21,511 bases of DNA from positions 1 through 21,511 of IMG/VR virus record IMGVR_UViG_3300021963_000753; one strand, given 5' to 3'. This document shows positions 16,001-21,511 of the stretch, one piece after another (position 1 is the first letter of the stretch; every line of letters starts with the position of its first letter). The stretch is from a virus. The position numbers and the translations under genes were made by a program. The notes under the pieces are model-generated. The model did no database searches. It was not told the origin of the DNA and saw nothing but the letters and a program-made list of their open reading frames with translations.

Positions 16001-18265
16001 CATAAAGGAACGGGTAGAGCAATGAAAGCTATTATGGCTTGTTATGGTGTACCACAATCTATGTTGACTATAATGGAATTTGGTGGCCCTCAAGATCCAA
16101 CTAAAGGCGGTACTACTCAATTTACTTTTGATGATAGGACAGCAGCAATTTATTTGAAAGAAAATTCTAATGTAAAAATACCTTGGAAAGAAATATCTGG
16201 GTTTGGTGATTATCCAAATGGAGTTGAATTTAGAATACAACCAACATACAAACCAACATCACAATATACATTAATATCTGGAACAGAATGGACTTTGGAT
16301 TTGGTAAAAACAACTGGTTCATTTGCTAAATTAGAATTGAATTTTGGTGGTGACCAATCAACAAGTACATATTTTTCTGAAAGTATAGGTATCCCCGCAT
16401 CATATTATATTTCATATATAGATGATGAACCATACGCTTATGGTCCTGATTTAAAAACAGGAAGTTTAGATTTCCCTATATCAACAGAATATTATACGAA
16501 TGTATTAATTAATAGACATAATAGTCCTGATTCATCGTCTTGGTTTGAAGTTTGGCTAGCTACATCAAATGGAAGTAGGATAACTACCTTTGTTAGTATG
16601 TCATTGGCAACGGATGATGCACAATGGGAAACTGGTTCTTATTTACAAATTGGTGGTAATGGGTTTGATGGAAATTTAGATGAATTCCGTTTATGGAAAA
16701 CACCATTACAATTAAGTAAATTCCAAAATCATACACTATTTCCAGATGCGATTAATGGTAATGATTTTGATTCATCAACAAAAGATTTAGTATTCCGTTT
16801 AGATTTTGAATATCCAAAGGATAGAAATATAGACCCTAATATTAAAAACGTAGCTATTAATGAAAGTTATGGTGAACAATTCGCATCAGCAAGTAATATG
16901 TGGGTTAATACAACATATCCATATCAATACGTTCCGTATGATAGAACTGTAACTGCAAATGTACCATCGTTAGGTTTAACATATTCTAATAAAATAAGAT
17001 TTGAATCAGCATCTCTTGTTACGGATTTATCATACAAAACAAGAGCAACTAAAAAAGCATTTGACCAAGCACCAATAGATACGAATCGTTTGGGATTATT
17101 TTTATCCCCAACTAAAGAGTTAAATATGGATATATTAAAAGCATTTGGTGATTTTAATATTGATAATTATATTGGAGACCCATCGGATGAATATAGAGAT
17201 AGTTATAAATCTTTAGCTGATTTACGAGAATATTACTTTGAAAGACTTGGCAATAGAGATATATACGAATACATACGATTAGTAAAATATATTGATAAAT
17301 CTTTGTTTGATGTATTATCGGATTTAGCACCTGCTAGAACAAATATATCAAAAGGATTATTAATTGAACCGCATTATTTAGAGAGAAGTAAAACTAAATG
17401 GACTAAGCCGGAATCTTTAAGAAACGATTATGATACTATAATAGATACTAAAGATAATACTAACATTGATTTAGAATATGCAGTTAAGAATTCAATTATA
17501 GATTTGAAAGATTTGACAGAATTTGATGTAAATTTACCAAACTATAATACAATAGTAGAAGCAAACGATAGTATAATTTTAGAAGGTACAAACCCTACAT
17601 ATCATACGAATATAACATATAATTTGAGTGAAAATCTAATTACAGAATTCCCAACATATCCAAATACAGGTTCAGCAAATATTTTCTGTCCAACTGGAGA
17701 AACTTTACTTGGTAGTGTGGATGTATTTTCATCTACACAAATAGGAATGGAAAGAGATTCGTTAGCAAATGCTGGATTTGGGTTATATGCTAAAAGAGGT
17801 AATGGATTGGTTAGAAATTGGGAGGGTGTGTTTGGAAATTCGGAAACAACTGGTAGTAGAAAATCAATATTTTTAGTAAAAGAACAATATACTGAATTTG
17901 AACAAGTTCAAATATCTGGATACCCTGTTGTTGGATACCAACCAGGTGACCAAATAAAATATAGAAAACAACCTGTAATAAAAAACAAATATAGAGTTTC
18001 AGTCTTACCTTTTAGTGGTAGTATTGAAATTGGAAACGATATTGTAGAAGTGAAATCAGTAAATGGTTATCTTCCAACCCACTATCGTTTTAAAAATAAT
18101 TTAACTGAAGGTATGCAACGTTCCTACTTCAAAGGTTCTCAGCAAACGATAGCAACCACACCTGATGGATTGGAGCCCGTAGAAACATTCTCAACCAATC
18201 CTAACATTCTTAGAGTGGCTAAGACAGGTAGAGGAAGTGGTGAACCAATACTTGAAGTGGATTAA
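13019..18265 (+). CDS. Giant baseplate/tail protein with PEGA-like, gp7/gpI-like and LamG-like parts
   Basis: 1748 residues, against 1032 for T4 gp7. The N-terminus has a flexible GVSFGGGAGAGGSS stretch. Residues about 95-157 resemble a PEGA domain (ASIFINNENIYKTTPHTF, then LQKEGYLSN). Residues 160-620 contain several beta-rich, Ig-like segments. Residues about 720-1020 are the tail-protein part, with EVWRRILNNLPYLLKHKGTG (980-999) and CYGVPQSML near 1009. This is the P2 gpI-like pattern also found where T4-like phages carry gp7. Residues about 1034-1270 form a concanavalin-A/LamG-like fold (GSYLQIGG 1206-1213, DEFRLWK near 1221). The remainder is mixed. Its place downstream of gp25 and gp6 fits the T4 order. 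It probably forms the outer wedge arm and may bind host surface sugars. It has its own promoter motif and no partner gene in the unit. Confidence 0.75.
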   Translation: MAERNDEQNFNSEYNSYLVSDSESVSGVSFGGGAGAGGSSNVQGAVDYGFSGIAISVQPDIISNLDTSKLPLGETFTPVIPITSEPGRANSDSSYTFRISSNVANASIFINNENIYKTTPHTFRKSVSELALSPNTITLQKEGYLSNEKYIISVVQNPNYNFGININPYDSLVNYSTRGLLDLSNASLVYSTTPLFTIKIEYLKGDAIQEFNYNIDDKIQVLDFNEFVIKKEEPVLEEPTIQEDKITISLVGADNSVDVISSNPLGLGANISQRISSGNTEIKISKRNTLIKSADVSLYRIVSLQLLQNNEILQNLTASANESLSFNFNAKAGDIINITTEEVVQQVLEELPRLRLSNPETKRLYNLNSESAVPISLIKENNVIGIRVYVNEKEFIYNVPTETEFVISIPANAFSDIGVYKVIIVPSNTRGDGDFVELSINATKDVWVGVPDIRNIRFPSELFGPDYVGTNVNFNISYETVSTDYVKIYKVGSDKFIKASANGVVTLNFQQLLDLDASQTFEDVDKISIILKLVPYNESGKEVVIGKEELITINFDKGDLTIPRDVAISRIAEAFINQFDDKPFEIDSSKYLTHLLHIGNGDNKVITTWTGSQGSLILKLYEPIPTTIQPNQQVWISKLQANPIVETITISGVDAAFCPPLKGPNFSLEPDNGIGFKVYNELIASGSYTSTDLINKFAEQNSIDTEKLNIQYVSGSSYSWNNFVHFGSAEERVNNFYYKIKILEDLRKKYQGLIADTFINPYQSLDSALLTELSEEIVTEDSLYTLNWEVYVEKGFNQGEEIQRLATKINNLIRGFDGFEKWLYKTEDTLAFPKENYLAPTGITYRVLKNWDSIDSVSWFEYAIQSGGTYDVYNINSMKNNMPEYLVEDYENSDFLLFLDMIGQHFDILWCYINALKANKNLEHKQDIGITNSMVYNMLDSMGWKGKRAFDSQFLWEYAFGTNEAGVPKYSRSLEDANNEVWRRILNNLPYLLKHKGTGRAMKAIMACYGVPQSMLTIMEFGGPQDPTKGGTTQFTFDDRTAAIYLKENSNVKIPWKEISGFGDYPNGVEFRIQPTYKPTSQYTLISGTEWTLDLVKTTGSFAKLELNFGGDQSTSTYFSESIGIPASYYISYIDDEPYAYGPDLKTGSLDFPISTEYYTNVLINRHNSPDSSSWFEVWLATSNGSRITTFVSMSLATDDAQWETGSYLQIGGNGFDGNLDEFRLWKTPLQLSKFQNHTLFPDAINGNDFDSSTKDLVFRLDFEYPKDRNIDPNIKNVAINESYGEQFASASNMWVNTTYPYQYVPYDRTVTANVPSLGLTYSNKIRFESASLVTDLSYKTRATKKAFDQAPIDTNRLGLFLSPTKELNMDILKAFGDFNIDNYIGDPSDEYRDSYKSLADLREYYFERLGNRDIYEYIRLVKYIDKSLFDVLSDLAPARTNISKGLLIEPHYLERSKTKWTKPESLRNDYDTIIDTKDNTNIDLEYAVKNSIIDLKDLTEFDVNLPNYNTIVEANDSIILEGTNPTYHTNITYNLSENLITEFPTYPNTGSANIFCPTGETLLGSVDVFSSTQIGMERDSLANAGFGLYAKRGNGLVRNWEGVFGNSETTGSRKSIFLVKEQYTEFEQVQISGYPVVGYQPGDQIKYRKQPVIKNKYRVSVLPFSGSIEIGNDIVEVKSVNGYLPTHYRFKNNLTEGMQRSYFKGSQQTIATTPDGLEPVETFSTNPNILRVAKTGRGSGEPILEVD

Positions 18266-18286
18266 GATTGAAAATATTAATTGGTT

Positions 18287-18295
18287 ATATTTATT
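18287..18295 (+). promoter_or_regulatory. Putative late promoter motif, copy 5 (degenerate)
   Basis: The core is ATATTTATT, one mismatch from the other copies, with 31 bases between core and ATG. It lies in the 61-base gap after the giant gene, the place where a new unit would be expected to start. Confidence 0.35.
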
Positions 18296-18326
18296 TTAGA
18301 AATAAAGCATTAAAAAACAATATCAA

Positions 18327-18950
18327 ATGGCATATTTAGATAATACCGAAATTACCGTAGATGCAATCCTTACAAAAAAAGGTAGACAAAAATTAGCATC
18401 CGGTCAATCGTTAAACATTACGAAGTTTTCGTTGGGTGATGATGAAATTGATTACACCTTATACGAACCAGCACATCCAAAAGGTTCGGCATACTATGAT
18501 TCAGCAATTAGAGCTATTCCTATTACGGAAGCTTCACCTGATGAAACTCAAGTATTGAGATATAAGTTAGTTACTTTACCAAAAGGAACAACTCAAATTC
18601 CTGTTGTTAGATTTGGAGTACCATCTATCGCAGTTAATCAAACTGAAGGTGGTGTGGGATTAACTCCAACAACATCTCCATCTGGAAATACAAACGCTGG
18701 ATACACTGTGGTATTAACCGACCAAAGAGCTGGTACTATCACTGTGACTAGAGGAGCTACGAATGTAGGAAGTGTTCCTGTATTCTTGGGTGAAGAAATT
18801 ACAACAACTGCACAAGTAGTAAGTGGTTTAGAATTTAGATTCACACCAAATCCAAACTTGACAATTGATATTTCAACAACAATAACAGTATACGGAAATG
18901 AAACAGGTGGTTCAGAAACAATTCCAGTGGCTGTAACTTATAAAGCATAA
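18327..18950 (+). CDS. Virion structural protein with conserved N-terminal domain
   Basis: 207 residues. Residues 1-75 have a pattern I associate with structural proteins of aquatic myoviruses: AILTKKGRQKLASGQ, ITKFSLGDDEIDYTLYEPA, then GSAYYDSAIRAIPITEA. Residues 85-207 are beta-rich, Thr/Gly-rich and Ig-like, with strands such as YTVVLTDQRAGTITV and FRFTPNPNLTI. The exact role is unknown; the setting suggests an outer baseplate or fibre-base component. It opens a unit after promoter motif copy 5, and a 15-base A-rich spacer leads to the next gene. Confidence 0.75.
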   Translation: MAYLDNTEITVDAILTKKGRQKLASGQSLNITKFSLGDDEIDYTLYEPAHPKGSAYYDSAIRAIPITEASPDETQVLRYKLVTLPKGTTQIPVVRFGVPSIAVNQTEGGVGLTPTTSPSGNTNAGYTVVLTDQRAGTITVTRGATNVGSVPVFLGEEITTTAQVVSGLEFRFTPNPNLTIDISTTITVYGNETGGSETIPVAVTYKA

Positions 18951-18965
18951 AAATAGATATATAAA

Positions 18966-20201
18966 ATGGCACTAATTAATGACCCGAATATAACCGCCCA
19001 AATTAGAGATTTGGCAAATACAGGTACGATTGATTCAAATCAGTTAGTAACCTTGCTTAACTCTGTATTACCAGCGGGACAGCAAATTTCAACCGGTACT
19101 GGTGTAGCTACTGGTATTTATAAAAGATTTGGTGATTTTGATAAAGTAAACGCTAAAGTAGAAGTAGTAACCACAGGTCTATGGACTGGTGATTCTGGTT
19201 CTTTGGCACAATTTTACACAGCATCATCACAAACAACGGCAACTAGCGGATACTATTACGCTAATGTATATGATTACAATCCAATTGCATTCTCTGATTC
19301 GGCTGAAGTACAATTCGCCGTAGCGTATGGACATGTTAATGGTAGTGGTTCTATGAATTTAGCAACTAATGATTCTGCATTGCTTGCAACAAAAGCAACA
19401 TACGCACAATATCGTTCTATGTTATTAGACCCAACTGATAGTAAATTTTCTTTTGAAAACTCATCTGGTATTGAAGTTGATGCAAATGGTATCTATATAA
19501 TCAATATATCTAGAAGTAGATTTAGAGAAAAAATGGATGCTGGTAACTGGTCATTAACATTGACAGGTGGTAATGGTACATTTACTTTTATCGATAATAG
19601 CGGTAAAAAGTTTGGAGATGATTTAGGATTAAGCGGTAGGGTATTCAAAGTTGTTTCTGGTTCTTTAAATTTAGGAACTGAAAATGAAGCAACAATCAAT
19701 ACAACAACTGCTGCAAACGGACAAGGATATGGATTATTCTATCCTGATAGAGGTATTATTGTTCTTAACGCCGATGCAATTGGTAATACATTAGGTACTA
19801 TTGCACCACAAACAATTTATACAAAAGATGGTACATTTATACAAAGTGGTAGTGTATCACCTTCGCATTTACAAACATCGGAGCAATTTAATCAATATAG
19901 ATTACTTCAGGCAATTCAAAGAGGTGGTGATTTTGAAGCACGTAGAACTGAAAACATTTCTACACAGCATTTCTTTGTAAGAGCAACAAATAGAGAATTT
20001 AACTATTCTAATAATCCTACTTATATTGATGCAGATGGTTTCTTTGTAGAATCTACATTTGAAACTGACCCTCAGACGTATATAACAACAATAGGATTGT
20101 ATAACGATTCAAATGAATTAATAGCAGTAGCTAAAACATCGCAACCTGTTGTTAAATCCTTTGATAAGGAAGTACTAATTAAAGTTAAATTATCATTCTA
20201 A
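18966..20201 (+). CDS. Virion structural protein, paralogue of the gene at 20277
   Basis: 411 residues. Residues 1-30 are helical (ITAQIRDLANTGTIDSNQL). Residues 55-170 are beta-rich with small residues. Residues about 175-411 form a module that is repeated in the gene at 20277: GIYIINISRSRF, FYPDRGIIVLNAD, REFNYSNNPTYIDADG and a late YITTIGLYNDSNELIAVAK. The C-terminus ends in alternating basic and hydrophobic residues (VLIKVKLSF). A baseplate or fibre-anchor component is likely; the exact function is unknown. The gene ends just before the terminator. Confidence 0.75.
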   Translation: MALINDPNITAQIRDLANTGTIDSNQLVTLLNSVLPAGQQISTGTGVATGIYKRFGDFDKVNAKVEVVTTGLWTGDSGSLAQFYTASSQTTATSGYYYANVYDYNPIAFSDSAEVQFAVAYGHVNGSGSMNLATNDSALLATKATYAQYRSMLLDPTDSKFSFENSSGIEVDANGIYIINISRSRFREKMDAGNWSLTLTGGNGTFTFIDNSGKKFGDDLGLSGRVFKVVSGSLNLGTENEATINTTTAANGQGYGLFYPDRGIIVLNADAIGNTLGTIAPQTIYTKDGTFIQSGSVSPSHLQTSEQFNQYRLLQAIQRGGDFEARRTENISTQHFFVRATNREFNYSNNPTYIDADGFFVESTFETDPQTYITTIGLYNDSNELIAVAKTSQPVVKSFDKEVLIKVKLSF

Positions 20202-20205
20202 TAAA

Positions 20206-20251
20206 TTAAACTAAAATTATAGAAACCCCCGAAAGGGGGTTTTTAGTTTAA
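20206..20251 (+). terminator. Rho-independent terminator with GAAA loop
   Basis: AAACCCCC (20223-20230), loop GAAA, GGGGGTTT (20235-20242), with the run of T from 20240. An outer 9-bp arm TTAAACTAA (20206-20214) pairs with TTAGTTTAA (20243-20251), leaving an 8-base bulge on the 5' side. The A-run before the stem could make it work on both strands. It starts five bases after the stop codon at 20201. Confidence 0.93.
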
Positions 20252-20254
20252 GAA

Positions 20255-20263
20255 ATATTTATA
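20255..20263 (+). promoter_or_regulatory. Putative late promoter motif, copy 6
   Basis: Core ATATTTATA then TAAAAAA, 13 bases between core and ATG. It begins four bases after the terminator, so transcription stops and restarts here within about 50 bases. Confidence 0.55.
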
Positions 20264-20276
20264 TAAAAAATAATAG

Positions 20277-21092
20277 ATGATTAAAGAAATTCCTAAATCC
20301 GATATAATTACAAGACCAATCAAAGTTTATAAAGAGTGGCCATTGGATGAAACTGATGTATATCCATTATTTGGAGAAGCACCTGGTAATACATTAATAG
20401 ATGTGAACTCCGATGAAAAAACTCACGGATTTATTAGAAAAGTTTTATATGAATCGGTGAAATCACAATTTTATAGAAACGCAGATACTGCATCAATAAT
20501 AACCGAAGTTGGTTTACGAAAATCATATACATCTACAAATGAAAGAAACTTAAGTAATGAGTTCGCTGTAATATCTATCCCACAAATATATTATGGTGAG
20601 GGTATTAAAGTTGGTAGTGTAAGATTAGAAGATGAGCAGTCTGGAAAAATTTATACAGACGATGGTTATTCAAATTTAATTGATTCTGGTAGTAATATTG
20701 CTGGTAATATATTTTACGATAGGGGACTTGTTATATTAACTAGAGATATTGTTAGTGGTTCTGTATTATCCGAATATACTTTGGATTTTCGTTCTACCAA
20801 AACAATATATGAAAACGAAATTTTATTAACTGTATTAGAATCGGAGTTTAATGTTTCACAAAATCCAACAGCGGTTGATTATGATGCTGATGGAACTTTT
20901 GGAAAAATTAAATTACATAATATTCAATCTCAAGTAGACCCAACTGTGTTTAGTGGTTTTGGCGAATATGATTATAGTAGTTCATTAGATACAACTGGTT
21001 CTTATTTAGCACCTTATATTACAACAATTGCTTTATATGATGATGATTTAAATATGGTAGCCGTTGCAAAATTACCACAACCATTAGAATAG
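20277..21092 (+). CDS. Virion structural protein, paralogue of the gene at 18966, ends in amber codon
   Basis: 271 residues. Residues 1-90 are unlike the paralogue (MIKEIPKSDIITRPIKVYKEW). From about residue 96 it follows the module of the gene at 18966: FAVISIPQIYYG, IFYDRGLVILTRD, ESEFNVSQNPTAVDYDADG, then YITTIALYDDDLNMVAVAK. It stops at QPLE followed by TAG, 15 positions short of the paralogue's end. The bases after the TAG stay open for 14 codons and then reach TAA, which gives exactly the paralogue's length. The protein is probably an outer baseplate or fibre-base component. Only a short form is certain; a readthrough form is possible. It is alone in its transcription unit. Confidence 0.75.
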   Translation: MIKEIPKSDIITRPIKVYKEWPLDETDVYPLFGEAPGNTLIDVNSDEKTHGFIRKVLYESVKSQFYRNADTASIITEVGLRKSYTSTNERNLSNEFAVISIPQIYYGEGIKVGSVRLEDEQSGKIYTDDGYSNLIDSGSNIAGNIFYDRGLVILTRDIVSGSVLSEYTLDFRSTKTIYENEILLTVLESEFNVSQNPTAVDYDADGTFGKIKLHNIQSQVDPTVFSGFGEYDYSSSLDTTGSYLAPYITTIALYDDDLNMVAVAKLPQPLE

Positions 21093-21137
21093 ATGCCTGA
21101 TTATCCATTGAATTTTATTGTTCGTTTTGATACATAA
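21090..21137 (+). other. Amber codon and in-frame C-terminal extension of the 20277 gene
   Basis: TAG (21090-21092) is followed by codons for MPDYPLNFIVRFDT and then TAA (21135-21137). From the shared residues AK..QP, the extension aligns without gaps to the C-terminus of the paralogue, with TAG opposite a Lys codon (AAA), and both end in alternating hydrophobic and basic positions before TAA. This suggests a lost or suppressed codon rather than chance. Recent nonsense mutation, leaky stop or a base-call error are all possible. Confidence 0.6.
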
Positions 21138-21141
21138 TGTT

Positions 21142-21157
21142 ATATTTATACACATAA
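21142..21157 (+). promoter_or_regulatory. Putative late promoter motif, copy 7
   Basis: Core ATATTTATA followed by CACATAA, 16 bases identical to copy 1, with 23 bases between core and ATG. It begins four bases after the TAA that ends the amber extension. Confidence 0.55.
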
Positions 21158-21173
21158 ACAAATACTAAAAAAA

Positions 21174-21374
21174 ATGGCAAGTATAATTGATATTTATAAA
21201 AAAGCAACACCCACAACTGGAAAAGCTAACCTTAAAGGTGGTGATATTGAGCCCGTTGGCGCTGATAATGCATTTAAACCATCCAAAGACTTATCTAAAG
21301 ATGAAAAAGCACTTAAAAGAGCAAGGGGTGGTGACTTGAATACAAAAAAGTATTCAGATAGCGTAAACCGATAA
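21174..21374 (+). CDS. Small basic protein, unknown
   Basis: 66 residues, not recognised by function. It is rich in Lys, Asp and Gly with little hydrophobic content after the N-terminal helix (ASIIDIYKKA), so it is probably mostly disordered, with a Lys-rich patch (DEKALKRARGG). No membrane segment and no cysteine. It begins after promoter motif copy 7 in an AAAAAAATGG context and ends one base before the nuclease gene (TAATATG). It might be a small virion protein or a regulator of the following genes; nothing in the sequence decides this. Confidence 0.65.
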   Translation: MASIIDIYKKATPTTGKANLKGGDIEPVGADNAFKPSKDLSKDEKALKRARGGDLNTKKYSDSVNR

Positions 21375-21375
21375 T

Positions 21376-21511
21376 ATGTCTTGGAAATTTAATGGAAATA
21401 TTGTTACGGAGGAAAACACACCGGAAGGTGCAGTTGGGTTTGTCTATAAAATGATACACATACCAACTGGTAGATTTTATATAGGGAAGAAATCCCTAAA
21501 TCAGGTTCGAA
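21376..21511 (+). CDS. GIY-YIG family endonuclease, 5' part only
   Basis: The first 45 residues are in the window and the gene runs off the end. After MSWKFNGNIVTEENT the reading frame shows GFVYKMIHIPTGRFYIGKKS. This is the GIY-YIG core: a first strand (GFVY in the place of GIY), a turn with TG, and a second strand (FYIGKKS, the YIG element). Such nucleases in phages are often free-standing homing enzymes, although some belong to DNA repair or packaging-linked functions. It follows the 66-residue gene by one base, so it is co-transcribed with it. The catalytic Arg and Glu lie beyond the window, so activity cannot be judged. Confidence 0.75.
   Translation, partial: MSWKFNGNIVTEENTPEGAVGFVYKMIHIPTGRFYIGKKSLNQVR

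Noticed and set aside
3262-19699. Other minus-strand open frames of 60-110 codons
   Set aside because: All fall inside + strand genes with recognisable or coherent products; AT-rich coding sequence produces such frames by chance.
7-21157. Reading the repeated motif as minus-strand T4 late promoters (TATAAATA)
   Set aside because: There are no minus-strand genes to serve, and every copy sits just upstream of a + strand start; the + orientation is the simpler reading.
1-21511. General reassignment of TAG to an amino acid, as in some phages of Bacteroidota
   Set aside because: About 6,800 codons of late genes have no internal TAG, whereas reassigned late genes normally contain many.
1-21511. 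CRISPR arrays, tRNA genes, insertion sequences, attachment sites
   Set aside because: I saw no regularly spaced direct repeats, cloverleaf-like segments, transposase frames or terminal inverted repeats; intergenic space is too small for most of them.

Overview
This window is a stretch of an AT-rich, tailed double-stranded DNA phage of the contractile-tail (T4-like myovirus) type. It shows the baseplate and tail-fibre part of the late region, with all 20 genes on the + strand, tightly packed and often joined by TAATG or TAATATG stop-start junctions. The phage call rests on a gp25-like wedge/sheath-initiator protein, a gp6/gpJ-like wedge protein, a gp5/gpV-like spike and a giant protein holding a P2 gpI/T4 gp7-like segment, in an order recalling T4 (25, 6, 7). 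Start codons are preceded by A-rich sequence and almost never by a Shine-Dalgarno motif. Together with the low GC this points to a Bacteroidota (Flavobacterium-like) host; that is an inference.

Layout. 34-2558: a membrane-anchored spanin-like protein, a small unknown, a probable capsid-targeted internal protein with a T4-type N-terminal prohead-protease signal, and an Ntn-hydrolase of the C45/penicillin V acylase superfamily. 2615-6566: a small unknown, the central spike, then two different zinc peptidases of family M15 that share a proline-rich linker block. 6629-12980: a small unknown, gp25, gp6, a DNRLRE-like protein, a coiled-coil protein and a protein with Pro/Gly-rich tail. 13019-18265: a 1748-residue baseplate/tail protein with PEGA-like, gpI/gp7-like and LamG-like parts. 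18327-21137: three structural proteins, the last two sharing a large C-terminal module. 21174-21511: a 66-residue unknown and the start of a GIY-YIG nuclease.

Regulation. A motif, ATATTTATA often followed by NACATAA, occurs at seven places. Each lies 13-31 bases before a gene that opens a new block, and these are nearly the only intergenic gaps over 30 bases. I read these as phage late promoters dividing the window into seven transcription units. One strong terminator (GAAA-loop hairpin, 20206-20251) separates the sixth unit from the fifth.

How the genes work together: the spike, wedge proteins and giant gp7-like protein would build the baseplate. The two M15 peptidases probably replace the lysozyme domain that T4 carries inside gp5. 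The DNRLRE, LamG and paralogous structural proteins probably form the outer baseplate and fibres. The least expected items are the Ntn-hydrolase, the paired peptidases with a common linker, and an amber codon that cuts a structural protein 14 codons before a C-terminus that aligns without gaps to its paralogue.
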